In this document: positions 24,021 through 37,700 of the stretch, one piece after another | Layout: every line of letters starts with the position of its first letter | Numbering within the stretch: the first letter of the stretch is position 1 | DNA from: Takifugu bimaculatus | Taxonomy: Eukaryota; Chordata; Actinopteri; Tetraodontiformes; Tetraodontidae | Reading direction: 5' to 3' | NCBI GenBank assembly: GCA_004026145.2 | Contig: CP034980.1 | Coordinates: 14,110,064 to 14,174,063, forward strand | Length of the DNA stretch: 64,000 bases | The notes under the pieces: generated by a model | What the model saw: only the letters and a program-made list of their open reading frames with translations | Databases searched by the model: none | What the model was told of the DNA's origin: nothing | Position numbers and translations under genes: made by a program

Positions 24021-24050
24021 CTCTCGCTCGCTCTCTCTCTCTCTCTCTCT
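24021..24050. repeat. (CT)n microsatellite
   Basis: About 30 bases of CT with two CG interruptions in the intergenic region. Confidence 0.9.
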
Positions 24051-25469
24051 TTCTGTCTCCGGGACTTAAACAGTCCACGGCTCTGAGATGACAGATGAAG
24101 ACCAATTAAACTAACTGTTCCCTTAACCTGACAGCTGATTCGCCACCATCTTCCAGAACACACACTGATAATCCTGTTGGCCTTGGAAATTACTCTCTGC
24201 TCCAGCCTTCAAACCCACCAACCACATCCGTGTGTGTTTTTAAAGACGTGTGAGTCAGTGTGTGGATGGAATATTAGGGAGTATATTTCATCAGCCGTGT
24301 AGATGTCTAATCCTAATTTTGAAGGCAAGTATTATATTTCTATTCAATTTGTTTGCAATGCCATGCAATTATGTCACGATTTTTGCCATTAGATGCCATA
24401 TGGAGATAGAGCTGGAGTCAAATGAATGCATTAATTAAACGAAAAGAGCCAGAATGCTGAGGTTATGAGTGTTTCTTTTGCAATTCTGAGCAGCAGAAGG
24501 AGGACTTATGAGATTTTATTTATAAAGGTCAGAGATAAAATATAAACCACTCTATGAAAGAAAAAAATCTCAATAATCATTTAAATACGCAATACATGCC
24601 CTTAGACCTTTTTGCAGTGAATATGAAATTTAAACACTTACACATCGTGCTTTTGTTCAATTTAATTTACCAATGAAACTTATTTTCTCTCCTCTTTTGC
24701 TGAAATGTTGTTTTAGAAGAAAATCTGAGAACTGCATGTGTTTGCTGATGTCTCAGTGCAGCTAGTGCTTTCCTCTGTGGTTTCACATCACGCTGTGTTT
24801 CAGATGTTCATCCTGTTGTTGCCTGGGCAACTCTCTTAATTGCCATTTGTGAGCTAATTTTATTTTTAGGCAGGTTTTGTCATTTACAGTGGCGCTGCGT
24901 TAAATGCCAGCTACCACGCGAGTGTGTGCTGATGTTTCCTGAAGCACTTTGGCTGAGACAATGTCATTAGCATCTGCTGGAGAGTTAGATGAACGCTCAG
25001 GACTGATGAAGTCCCTTTTGTTGTTGTTGTTTTTTAATTTTGGTTACTTTTTGCTGCTTCGGGCCCCTGAACAGAACTCACACAGGTTTCCTAATTGCTA
25101 CTGATTAAAACTTATGTGTGCATGTTTCCACTGCAGGAGTTCCTAGTAGATACTGGGGGTAGAAACTTTACAGGAACCGTTCTTCTCACTTGTTCTGTGA
25201 AGTTCTGTATCTGTGGAGACATCAGTGTGTTAATAAATACCGTTTATATCACAGGTTCCATGTCACGTCCCGCTTTGGGTTTAGCCAATCGGCGCTGAGC
25301 AAAGCTCCAGTCCCGCCCAGTGTTTTCCTGTAGTGGAAACACACCTAAACACACCCTTCCTCCTTCCTACCTTTATTCAAAGCTTTCATTCTGACATTTG
25401 CTCTTGAACTATGGAGTGGGAAGCGGAGACATTTACTCACAAAATCCATAGGAGACTGTAGATAGTTGA

Positions 25470-26600
25470 CCACTCAAGTGACCCCTGGAATGGCCTGGAT
25501 ACATGTATATATTTAGGTGTCACCAGAGGTTCTGTTCCAAGAGGATCCGAGTGACAGAACCCTCTGGCGGTCACCTGGACTGTCAAATTGCAGTAAAATT
25601 TCAACTTTATATTTCATTCCTTCCGACTGCCAGAGGCGGTCCTTCCAGCACTAGATGACTTATACCAAAGAAGTCATGATTGTGCTCACCAACCTAAAGG
25701 TTCTCCATTGATAGAACTGCTGCTGCCATCGGGCGGGGAGCTGCTACATTAACCCTGTAAAACCTGGCAAAGCAGCATAAAACCCTTCCAACACAGCTCA
25801 TGATGTGGCCACACTCCTACTGGAGTGGTTTTTAGTTCCTCTTGCTATATGGAGTCCTTGTGTTCTGTAAGCATTTTCAATCCACTCCCCAATGAGAAAG
25901 CACTGGCAGATAAAGTAGTTGCCTGAATTACCAGAGGTCACGGCAGTACGTTCCTGATGTGCTAGTATTGGGCACAGCAGGTGCTGGGGTGGTTCTAGCT
26001 CCTCCTGAGAGTGCGACCGATTGAACCTTGCTAACTCGTCCACAAGACTAAGGAGGAATCGCTTTGGCACAACAGAGGACTTGGGCCCAGAGTTATCCCT
26101 GATCCATCTACGTGCCTGAGCATTCACATGTCCTGCCAGCTGAAAAGTGATGCATCTCAAAAGCGATGCATCTACCTCCCAACGGGAAGCTAAGATATCT
26201 AGAGGGATCACTACAGGTATGATGCACTGCTCCAAGGTCTGAGGGCCTAAAGGCATTGTCCTGACATCATGACTTTTTGTGTGTCTGTGACTCTTCAGGT
26301 GAAGGCCAATCATCACATCCAATCATATCTGAAGAGGACACAAGGTCAGCAAGCTTTGAGAACTTTGAGGAACTTGTTTAATGCTCTTTTTTGGGATCTT
26401 TGTACACAGTTACTTTGACCCCATTGAAGGTTGTCGGCCGGTGTCAAAATTGGGTTGTGTACTCCTTCAGCATGTGAATGAGCTGCTTCTTCTAGTATCT
26501 CAAATGATTCTGAGGGAGAGGGCTGTGGGGCCTGTCTAAAACAGATTCCTGGGTGCAAATGTAGCCATCTAAACTCAAACACCCATACACAGACTCTTCA
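25470..26600 (-). mobile_element. Possible degenerate transposable element with two ORF remnants
   Basis: Two consecutive minus-strand frames, 26346-26582 (78 codons) and 25798-26322 (174 codons), read like one protein interrupted near 26330. Phrases such as DILASRWEVDASLLRCITF and LVDELARFNRSHSQEEL look like real protein but match no family I recognise. Close to their 3' side, 25516-25575 is an imperfect 20-base inverted repeat. A decayed mobile element is my best guess; an unrelated pseudogene or chance ORFs remain possible. Confidence 0.25.
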
Positions 26601-27669
26601 ACTAAGCCTCAGGACCTTGGGCATGAAGGTTGCCCTCCTGTGACGTTTCCCCACGAGTGAATGATGTTGCTGCTGACTTTGCATCAGCCTTCTGATAGGG
26701 TTGATGTTCCACTGCCAGACTACCATGGATGGTGGTTTTTGCAGGAGGGCAACCGTCCTGGCCAGGGTGTATATGTTTTGTGTCTTATTTAGAAGAGCTT
26801 TAGATACAAAAACCAGTCAAAAAGGGATGGAAAGGATGGAAACTTCTATTTGTGCTAGTCTCACTGCATGCGGTATGAAAGTCCAGTTCATGGTCACTGG
26901 CAGTGATACAAAATCATATTAACCATTAAGTGATATGTACTACGGCTGGGACGAACCTAGTTAGTCACCTTGCTAACCTGCTTAGAACTGAATACTATTA
27001 GCACACTATTATTAATAATAATCCAACCTCCAGCTCTATTCTACTCTCCCCACCCCCCCTGCAATATTTTAACACACACTATTCAAGTACACACATAGAA
27101 CATAACCGCACCACACAAAAAATAACTTTTAAAGCAGAACTATCCTTCCTTTAGTTGACCTCATCTCTGGACTCATCGCGTAGCTCCATCGCTCTGTTAC
27201 AAAGCTCAAAAACGTCGGCCCCTTGCTGTGACCCAGGGTATCGCCTTGCTTGTAGGCTGTATTGTTTATATTATGGAATTATCAAAGGGACCAAAAAAGT
27301 AGCAGCTCGAGTTGAGTCAAAAAGAAAGATAGATTTGTGAGAGCGTGGACGGACTAGAGCAGGAAATATACATGGTTACGGGTCATCCACGGGCCTCTGC
27401 TAGTCAGGAGGGATGAAAAAGAACTACATTAAACTTTATTCAGAAAACCGCATGAACCAATGGTTTGAACCGTATCAACAAAGCTGAAATTAAAAAATCT
27501 TCAGGACCCCTTTGAACTGTCTCCAGCTCCTAAAGCTGAAACTGAAAAAAGTGATCTGTCCAGGAGGAAAACTACTGATCCTGATCCAGAAGCTCAGCGT
27601 CTGAGAAGCTCTTTTATAATAATGACTTGAACATCATTATCAATTTGAACTGTTTTGTTGTTTTTTTTC

Positions 27670-27687
27670 GGGGGGGGGGGGGGGGGG
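27670..27687. repeat. G18 homopolymer
   Basis: Eighteen consecutive G on the plus strand, preceded by a T run. Length is likely approximate, as such runs are hard to sequence. Confidence 0.9.
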
Positions 27688-28533
27688 TTGTTTATGTTTG
27701 TACCCTGCAAATTTATCTTGCAGAAAATGAAATGAAAAAAGAAAATCCTCACCCACTTTTTTTTTAAAAAAACCCCTGCTGAGTTAATCCGAAAGCAGCC
27801 ATCATTAAATGTTTCAGCGCGTCCTCGGTGCTGCTAATATTTGCCGACGTGTGTAAAGAGGGGTGTAAAGTTCATATGAAAACAGAAGGGAGCTGGAGTG
27901 ATGCTGAGCTGACAGAGGCAGTTAAGTAGGATGAAGGTTTAACGGTCATTAACGTCCACACGCTGCTGTTGTTGACTCCTGTTTATCTTTTGACGCTTTC
28001 TGGAGTTTTTGCTGGGACTAACGGGAGGATGGGATACCGGAATCTGCTCAGATCGTTTCAGAATGTTTGCAGCTTGTCTGAAGTGATTAAGTAACATCAA
28101 TTTAAGTGTCATGACTATAAGTGGAGGCTGACAGTGTGTTCACTGGAAAATAGCCTGTTTAGTGACACAATATGTGGAAAACCCTCCTGCTGGTTCACAT
28201 CTAAAGTACAAATGGGAAAAAGAAAAATGTGTGAGAGAAGCTGAAGCAGGATTTTGACACCTACCTGCTGCTCACCGGTGGTTCTGATGGGAAACCTGTG
28301 TGATGCGTTCAGCCAACTCAAACAGATTAAAGGAATTCTTGGTCTTTGCGGAGTTGTGAGGTCCGGATGTTTGAGCTGCCGGGTGTACAGTGACGTGGGA
28401 ATATGGGGGGACAGGAAAACAGTGACCAGCACTCAGGTGATGAGGATCTGCTGTTTTCAGAGCTGCAGTGCGTGGATGGAGAGGGCAATCGGAGGGGGAG
28501 GAGGTTGATGTTTATAGCTGGGTTTTTTGGGGC

Positions 28534-28552
28534 GGGGGGGGGGGGGGGGGGG
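28534..28552. repeat. G19 homopolymer
   Basis: Nineteen consecutive G on the plus strand following TTTTTTGGGGC. Length likely approximate. Confidence 0.9.
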
Positions 28553-31128
28553 TGAGGCTAGTAAAGCGCTTGTGAGATGAAAATGGCTCTTTAGCAGAAT
28601 CCAGGACACTTGGGCGCTGCACTGGATCAATGTTTCTGATTTACTGTCTGAAAGCCTGTCGGGGGGGAGGGGAGGGCCTGGGGTAACATAGGTAGGAGAG
28701 TCCTCTAAGAGGAAGAGACAGGGGGGAGGCGAGAGGAGCGAGGATGGAGTGGGAAATTGTCCGTCAGATTGGATGAATCAGAGGGATTGCTCCTCAAGCT
28801 CTCGTGTCTCGGATGCAAAATCAATCAGTCGGGGCAACGGGGGAAGGGCAATTTGGTGTGATACAGGCAACCGGTGCAAAGCATTTTGGGTAAAATCAAT
28901 GTTATGACACGTGGAACTTCTTGAACCCCAGTATCCCTCAGAGGTCGTGAGCTTTGATTAATAGAAGTGAGTTGATCCGTCTGTTCGTTGGCCATCCATC
29001 CAGCTGTCCATTTAGTTAATACATTTATTTCATTACATAAAAGAAAACTCAAAATTTGAATGAAAAGGAGCAGAAAAAAAACATATCTTTTAGTTTCTGG
29101 CCCTTTTGACAAGAAATATATTCTGTTTTATTTAAATTTTCCTTTTAGCAACTCAATTTAAATGTGTTTGCCATAATTATCTAAGATCTTTATTTAATAC
29201 ACTTGAATTAATGATTGTTTTTAAATATAGGCTATTACATGACCTTGGTTCTCTTTTTGTTACATCTAAATCGGGGGGGGGGGTTAATGGATTTTTTTTT
29301 TTAAAGATTTCTGTTTCTTTTGAGCTGTAGATACCTAATCTTTCAAATAAATGTATAACAAATCTTTAAGTAAATCATAACATTTCAATACTTTATATTG
29401 TAAAACAACACAGGAGTGTCTATGGCAACTGGTGATTGTAAAGCTCTTTACTGTAGACTGAGCTCCAGGGTCATCAGACAGATCGGACGTCTTGACCACT
29501 GTTTTCCTGCTCCCTGAAGACACGTGGAGTCTGGCAGCGGGTGACAAGGTATTTTTATTTTGAGCGTTTAATGTATTAAAAGGGGGCTGCTGTAATGAAT
29601 TATAATCTTTAATGCAGAAACCGATCGATAGCACCCAGATGATAAATCAGCTTTTACTGAGAGCGTCGCAGGCCCTTAATACACTGGGAGGGAGAAAGAG
29701 CGAATGAGAGAGGAGGACAAACTGTGAGGAGGGATGGGACGTCTGAAATGAGGCAGCGAGTGGAGGGCGAAGCAAAAGAGGTGGGAGTGTAGGGGGTGAA
29801 AAACAAAGGAGGGAAGGATAGAAACAGAGTGGATAGTTATAGACAAGCGTGCTCACCTTCGGGTTAACCTCATCGAGTAAAAGCCTGCTGAAAGCTCAGA
29901 GTTTCCGACAGTTTTGTGAGGAGGAGAGGTTGCAGGGTCCACACACACTTACACACGCACACATGCACACACACACACACACATACACATACCACTTAGT
30001 TGATATTTTCCGCCTATTGTATCCTCCTTCCTCTCAATGATCCCCTTCGCTGGCTTCTTTTGCCTGGAGCAAAATGTATTTAACTGAATTTTTCTTGATC
30101 AAAGATCACCTGGCTGCTTTAGCCCCATGTCCACGCAACAATGGGGATCTTTAACAAAGCAAGAAAAGGGAAGGAAAAAAAACATGAATAGCACTTTCAA
30201 AATAACCCAAAAATTGACATTTTGGTCTTGGCTCTTGTTCTGTCTGGCAGACCAGCTTGATATAAAAGGAGATGTTAATCTTTGCTAATGCTAAAGTCAA
30301 TGTTGCTAATGTTCACACTGATCAAAGGATTCTTTGGTAGGCAAGGTTAATTTAAGGTGTTTCTCATTTGCTAGAGATACTTTAACAAGATGTCGCCATT
30401 AAGGTTTGAAGGTGATGCAACATGGAGGAGACCAGAAACCAGAGATCTCAGTTATCCCACCGAGTCTGTGCTTCTCTTTTGCTATTCATTCAACAATGTT
30501 ATTAAATTCCATCCATCCTCTTTGAAATGTTGAGCTTTTCTTCCCCTACTTGTCCTCGGCCCTCGGGTGTTCAAAAAAAAGGCTAAGGCTCTTTACTGAA
30601 AATTTAAAGCTTTACCCTGAACTTTTTGTGCTGCTGCCTGTGAGCCTGAGGCCGCGTGAGTGTTGCAGAGTTCCCATAATAAGCCTCTAAGTGACAAACG
30701 CAGCCAATATCTTTCCTTCATTTAGCCTGGCGCTCGCTCAGCCAGCTCAGTGCGCAGCCCCCGCCGCGCATGTCAATTCTGCAGATTGCATGAAGCGGAG
30801 GAGAAGGCCTGTGTTTTTGATTAATGTCGCCATGACAACTACATAATTCATGAATTGCATTAAGAGATCCATTTCTCATTTGCAAATCATAATTCAAGAT
30901 GTGTGTTTGCTGGGGGGCTGACTAGCGAGGATGAAACACACACACACACACACACAAAACTCACACACTTTCAAAAACAGGAAATGCATACAACATATCC
31001 TCATCCTAATCTGGGCATCAGTGGAGGGAAGGAGCCCCTCTGTGTTACAAGATATTCCTTTTATCTTCAAGAACGCTGAGGTCGGCTCATTTGCAGAGCT
31101 GAATGCTAATTCACCCTATAAGTTCAGA

Positions 31129-31133
<5 letters not shown>

Positions 31134-31163
<30 letters not shown>
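31134..31163. repeat. (TG)15 microsatellite
   Basis: 30 bases of TG in the intergenic region; another short AC run lies at 30936-30956. Confidence 0.95.
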
Positions 31164-31167
<4 letters not shown>

Positions 31168-32222
31168 GGCGTCTCAGGCTGTCTTTGCCTGTCTGACTTT
31201 CTCGTCCCTGCCTTGACACCATTTGGTGAAGGGAGCAAAGGAAGATTCTCATTACGGTTCTGGGGCAAATCATTTGTCATTAGGTCAGAAGGGGGGATTT
31301 ACACAGCAGTTTTCAAATGAAGGGGGATTATGAAGCCAATGGGGGGTGTTAGGTGTGGCATCTTCATTTTGATTCCACTGTCCACAGAGCCAGTCCGAGG
31401 TTAACGAGGAGACTCAACGTTGGATTTATGTACTTATTCTGATTCCTGTGTTAAATCCAGCCCTTGGTTATTAAAGATCAGCAGCACAACAGATGTGGAA
31501 CTTTTAGTTATCATCATGTAGACAATAACAAACTCACTAGCTTTGACTGGTTTGTGTTTATTCTGACCTTTCATTTCTCATCATGTTTGTTGTGCTCAGG
31601 AACATCAGGGTCCTCTTTGCATCAACACACCCATTCAAATTACCAAGCTGTCACTAAGCTGATAAGAGGTGGTTTAGGTGACGCTACAAACCTGCACATG
31701 CACAATATTACGGTACTCTGAAGGTGCGGAGTGTCAACAGGAAAGGGAACAGGTCACCAGCCCAGTGTAACTCCAGTCGCTCCTCTGGGGTGGGGAGGAA
31801 GAGGGAAAGATAATGAACCAATGTTGCCACCCTGCTGGTGTGTGAATGGGCAAAGAAGTTCTTCTTCCCTAGTTTTCACTCCACAGGCTACGGAAGAAGA
31901 GGAGAAGCACTGCCGAGCCTTTCAAGACCTCCAGCCGCCTACTCCCACATTCCTCAAGTGTCCACAAGTGAGGCCAGACCTCACATCCACCACAAATCCC
32001 CGACTGGTGCCCTCCAGAGAGTCTGGAGATGATGATGATGATGATGGAGAACAACCTCCAGAGGTACCCTGGCTGCTGTCAGGTTCCAGGACGGGACCCT
32101 CAGACCCTGGGTTTGACATATACGCGTGAAAAACAAGCCAGCGTGGTTCCCTCAGTCTGCTCATAAGATCAATCGATATTGAATGAGCGATTGATTCATT
32201 TCTATTCAAACCAGAGAAAGAC

Positions 32223-32228
32223 TTTATT
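32223..32228 (-). terminator. ccdc88b polyadenylation signal AATAAA
   Basis: AATAAA on the minus strand (plus-strand tttatt), about 64 bases after the ccdc88b stop codon, giving a short 3' UTR. Confidence 0.7.
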
Positions 32229-32291
32229 TTTAAAAACAACCCTACAGTAAAGTGAATAAACCACTTTGCCAGGAGCAGAGAGAGAAATGTT

Positions 32292-32350
32292 TCAGTGTAC
32301 AGGTGACTGTGGTTCTGACTGTTGCAGAACATTGCTGGAGTTCTGATTGT
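32292..32350 (-). CDS. ccdc88b: ccdc88b exon 28 (aa 1578-1596), stop
   Basis: Strong acceptor tttctgcctttcag. The frame reads DNQNSSNVLQQSEPQSPVH-stop (TGA 32294-32292). A polyadenylation signal follows about 64 bases later. Confidence 0.82.
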
Positions 32351-34675
32351 CTGAAAGGCAGAAAAATAAAGATAATTAGAAACTAATGGAGCTTTTTTTT
32401 AAAAAGAACTGAGCGGATTTGATTTGCTTAACTTAAAAAACGGAACGCACTCTTTATTTTAATGATGACACTGAAAAGGCCTGAGCAAATGGCCCGTTCT
32501 TTCTTTTACCTTCAGCCTCGTCAAAGCTGGACTCCAGCAGCGCGTCTGCTGCTCCGGGCGTGTTCTGGTCATCCCCCTCTCCCTCCCAGACAACCGCCTG
32601 GGTGTTCTGAGCAGAGCGCAGCCTCAGGAGTGGTGGTGTTTTATGATCACCGGGACTAAACGACTGGGAAAGCCCAGAGCCCCCTCTGGCCAATCCGAGC
32701 CCCCAGCCGTGACGGGATCCCAGCTTACGCCGGCCCCCTGACCCCGGGCGCGTGGTGGGAATCCCAGGAACTGAGATGTCTGGCTCCACTTTTCTCCCAG
32801 GAACAGGGGATCCCGGCGCGCTTCGGGGGTCTGAAAGAGAAATTAATTCAGGTTATTGCTGATTCCATATTACTGTTGTTTGTACAAAGGTCATGGTAAT
32901 AACTGAATAATTAATTTACAAGAGCCTCAACAGTATTGCAAGCTGAAAGTACAGCATCATTACATTCTGGTGGCGCACAAACAAAACTAAATGCAAAGAT
33001 AATTGACCTGCTGACAGCCCCAAAGTCTGTGTATGTGGATAAAAATTAATATAAAAGGATTCTGTCTGCTCCACGTAAAAGGGTACATAGCCTATATAAT
33101 TAACATATAAGTTCACTGCAATATGTTTTGCGGAATGATTTAAATCTTAATTCCTCTAATGCAATAAATTGATTCTCCTTTGTATATTTTAAATGTCACC
33201 TCATGCCGTAATTCAATTTTGATTAGAATTTGAATTAACTCTGCTTTTATGGCATTTAACATAAACTACTGTATGTGTCTGCTCCAGGAGTGCTAAAGAG
33301 AGCGAAGAGACACGGAACACTATCAGCACTGATGTAATTGGAAGAACAACGGTGAAGTTGTGAAAGTCACAAAATGAAATAAACCACTCAAACATTAAGC
33401 TATAATCTGTTGGATGCAACACTGGTTTATACGGTGAATTTATGATGGCTTGTTGAGTTTTTGCATTAAAGAAAGTACGTCGTCCAAGCTTAGCAACAAG
33501 TTCCCGTTTCCTTTTGTTTATTCAGCTTCTAAATGCACTTTACACGTCATTTCACATCATTTCCAGCTGATTTGGCTGCGGGCTAGCAGAGTCCATCACC
33601 TGTAGCCAGAACTGAAGGTAAGCGTGTCTACTGGACGCATCACAATTTGCATCATGAAACAAGACTGTCAGATTGTGTACTGTAGGGAGCCTGTGCACCC
33701 CAGAAAACACCCCTGCCGAGATGACCAGGTGCAAAGTTTACTATGTAAGAACATATAGAAATGAAGAAATGTACAGAATCGACAACCATCAGCTGTTACA
33801 AGCGCTGACAGGAAGTGAAGTGAATAACTGCTCTCCCCTTTTCCTCACCCCGTCTTGCCCCAAGAGCCACCAGCATTGTTGGGGATACCTCCCACCCCTC
33901 ATATGTCCACCTCGGGCTCCTCCCCCCTCCTCTACCAGGCCGCACTAGCTCCCCCCTCCCCCATCACACGTATATTCACGTGCATAGGCGTTACCTGGGG
34001 AACGCATGGTAGCAGGATGTATTGTGGGCAGTACAAGCAGACAAGCCATGATGTTTTGGACAATGTTCTGCTGGGAAACCTCGGTTCCTGTCATCCATGT
34101 GGATGTCATTTTGACACCTACATCAGTACTGTTAAAAACCACGAGCGCCTTTAATAAAAACGATACTCCTGCCGGCTGCAGCAGGACGAAGAAAATAAGG
34201 TTCAGGAATGGATGGAAGAGGGTTGAGGTCTGTGGGACACATCTGTGGGATTCACCTCACAAACTACTGTACTTAAGGGATCTGCTGCTGGTGACAGAGA
34301 CCACAGCACACATGAGGGGAGTACTGGAGTCCTGTTTTTAGTGGCAAAAGTGGGACCTGCAGAATATCAGACAGGTGGTCATCGTGTTATGTCTGATGGA
34401 TGTCACTTCCTTGGAGGCTGTAGCTTTAGAAACGCATCATCAACAAGTGAACTGAACCACTGTTGTTTGTGTTCCCGTTGCCGTTGACAGGCAGTGGCAG
34501 TTTCAGAATGACCTGGCGCTTTCCAGGTAGCGATCTGAGGAGAACAGTGAGGTATCAGCGCTGCCGGCACTTGGCAGTCATGAGTTGATTTGTATGCGCA
34601 CATGTACCCCCGCTTGATGGGCTGAGAGCGAGAGCGCATCTTTGTGAAACCCTGTCTGCTGCCACTTGTGTGTGC

Positions 34676-34715
<40 letters not shown>

Positions 34716-37700
34716 TCTCACCAGGGTTAGCTGTGTGACTGTCAGATGTAAATTCGGTGCCGTCGGCCAGGTTTTCCACGCTGCCTGCAGCAGTGAAGAT
34801 GGCACGTCCCTCTCTTCCTCCTACTCGGGGTTTGATTAGCTTCTTCATTTTGTCTGCAAACCTGTTAGTTTTCCTGTGAGGGCAGAGGAGACAGGGACCA
34901 TTTACAAAGAGGGATGAGACAGGAGATTGTGTGTGTGTGTGTGTGTGTGTGTTGCAGAGAACGTAATGAATACTTCACAATAGCTACATCCTGTTCACAG
35001 AACTTTAATGGGTTTGTTTTCTGATGAAATATTCGGACCCAAAGCAGGTTCAGGGTCAGTCTGCACATCAGCCGCTTTTCGCAGATCCCAGATTCACTTT
35101 TTAATCGTCATTTCAACTCTTTTCCTGCTGCTCCATCCACTTGCAGCTAAAATAACATCTATCACACCTCGCGTGTTATAAGATAAAGGATTAGCCTGCG
35201 GATTGTGTGTTGAGTCATTTTTGAACTGTCCCTCCAGCTGTCAGACATCTGAAGCAACCTGATGCTTCTTCAAATATAGCCGTGCAGCGTTTTCTAGTGC
35301 CAGATTCTGAATTTCTAACACTTATCTTGACTTCCTTCTGGAAACCGCTGATTCTGCTTCTTTAAAATGTAAAATGCTGCTTACTGTACAGTATGTGTGA
35401 ATTCTGTAACTGTCCTAATGAGACAACCCTTGCAGCTTTGGTCCTGTCTTCTGTTTAGTGGTTCATAAAGCTTGAAATGTTCAGATGGTCATGGATCAGG
35501 TTATAGAATTACAAGCTGTGGAGTAAAGCCCATATTTCTGATGTAAAGAGATGTTCAGGTTCTACTGGCAGACACAAAGCTGCTGATGTCACACTCCAAA
35601 TGACATCACCCACACTTGGGCATGGTGACATCATCTTCACGCGGCGTGTCAACTTCTTCATCACATAGCTGCATCCTCAATTGACGAGGTCTGGGAGTAT
35701 ACGGTCAGGAGGGGTTTGCTTAAATACGTTACTTGGCCTTGTTGGCTGGAGGGTGCATGCTGGGATCCAGAACCCTGTACTGGTCCATGATCTTCTCCAC
35801 CAGCTTCTGCTTCTCCCGGCGAAGCTCGCTCAGCTTCTCCCTGCAGAAAGACACAACAGTCAAACAAAGCAGCCAGGCAGAAGATGAAGGAAGGGAGTAA
35901 TTGAGGTTTTGTGTCACTAGCAGAACATGGAGGTGTGCATATAGTCTTTAAATTAGCCTCTGACTATAAATCCATTACTGACAAGTGGAACCTGACTGCC
36001 AGGACTCTTTGAAGTAGAAACAGTTTAAGGAGGTTTTTTAATTGTTTCTGTTGCACGACTCACATATATCTCTTTCAAAGTCTATCCAGCCCTAAGCGTG
36101 ATAGACTAATGGACCAATTATTGTTCAGTTATAATAACCTTTATCAGTCACTAAAATTATTAAAGTCAGACAAAACCATGAAAGCATATATAGTGAACAG
36201 GCACAATTGACAGAACAAAAGGCGTCTGAATACATCCGTGAGCTGCTGCAGGTGGCTCTGCTTCAATAGCAGGTCCAAAGAACTAGGTCGTACTGGCAGC
36301 CCCAAGCTAAGATGAACAGTTTGCACCAGAGAAGATGGAGGATCCGTTCAGACCACAGGTTCCACACTGATTCCTCAGCCTGCTGACTCACCTCCCAGCG
36401 TTGATCAGTTTTTGCTACATACACCCATCAATCTTTATTGATGATGTTTCACCCGAAAGGCTCACTGGCAAGTTTCTCTCTCATTCCATCGCACTGCTGG
36501 ATGCTGTTTTTGATACTCTGCCTGTTTCAAAGCTTGCGTATCGATGACTTATCCAGGAAAACTGGATATCCGTCAATCACTGAACAAAACCCTCGTCTGT
36601 GAGACTGGAAATCCTTTTCTCCTTTAACACTTGGCAAACATTTGCAGGTGGGGCACTTGATACAGATATGATGGATTTCAGCAGGAGTTGGTGTGAAATG
36701 GGACCGTAAATTACAGAATACACTGAAGGAAGCTTGTCTGAGTGATGGGAGGCCTGTAGCCGAGGTGCATTTATGCTTTAACAGGTTGATGGAGCTACTA
36801 GCCTGCAAACGCAGGGCACAAATGGGCTGGAGTTAATTGTTTAGAGGCGTGTTTTGAGTAAAATATGTGTTAAATCTGCACGAGCATTGTCTTCTATTTC
36901 CTCTAAAAGCGATGGATGTCTGCTTAGGGCGTAATTCTGTTTAAACAGCTGCACTCATCCCAATGAGGGAAACCTCCAGGACGTACAGTTTGTTTTCAAA
37001 TCCAGCAGATTTAGGTTCGAAATTTAATTATCTTTCTGATTAAGAGCCACACTCACTTTCTTAGGTTAGCAGCCAATGGATTCCCACATGTTCACATGTT
37101 TTTATTCACTACTTTGATAAAAATACTAATTCATTTTAATATTTTCATTGTCACGTCCGCTTGAGCTTCAGGCTCAATCAGGTTTCATCCTATTTCATCA
37201 GTCATTTAACAGTTTAAAGTTTAAGATCCATTTAGCCCATTAAACATTGAAGGTAAAGCACTTTTTTTTTTATAATTCAGCATTAATTAAAAGGTAATTC
37301 ACACAGAGCAGCATAAAATGGTAGTTTTTCAGTGTTTTAAGCCTTTAACTGTGCGTTAACGCGCTATCACTCATTTAGGATGATGATTGATGAAGGCCGC
37401 TGGCCTGTGAAATCAGACTCAAATATCTACTCTGGTGGGTATTTTAATGATACGAGCACAGACTCGTGTGTGTGTGTGTGTGTACTCACTGGTACTCCTT
37501 CTGCTGGGAGTAGTGCTGGTCGCAACGGACCAGACTCTGCTCCAACAAGGCCTGGTTATCCTTCAGCAGAGTCTGGTTCTGCTCCATTAAGTGACGGTTC
37601 TCCTCCTCCATGTTGCTCTTCAGCTGATTTAGCAGCTGGACAAGAAACACCAGTCAAGAAAAAATTCCTATGAGTTGTGCCCAGAACCACTTTCACATGC

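Larger units (their letters stand above)
22300..32220. other. Intergenic region between convergent macrod1 and ccdc88b
   Basis: About 10 kb between two facing polyadenylation signals. It holds a CT run (24021-24050), G homopolymers of 18-19 bases (27670-27687 and 28534-28552), a purine-rich tract (about 29690-29830), AC/TG runs (30936-30956, 31134-31163) and a possible degenerate element at 25470-26600. I found no gene. Confidence 0.6.

Noticed and set aside
31731..32129. 132-codon plus-strand ORF facing ccdc88b, with a run of Asp
   Set aside because: Low-complexity (GAT)n supplies the Asp run, no recognisable domain, no clear promoter or splice partners, and codon content is like flanking intergenic DNA.
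31922..32332. Minus-strand frame with SNPGSEGPVLEPDSS... as a ccdc88b C-terminal extension
   Set aside because: The TGA at 32292-32294 and AATAAA at 32223-32228 end the gene before it, and no acceptor in correct phase leads into it.
34490..34545. Acceptor-like site opening a phase-compatible frame DRYLESARSF then stop in ccdc88b intron 26
   Set aside because: Exons 27 and 28 give a longer, phase-consistent ending with a polyadenylation signal. Kept only as a possible alternative end.
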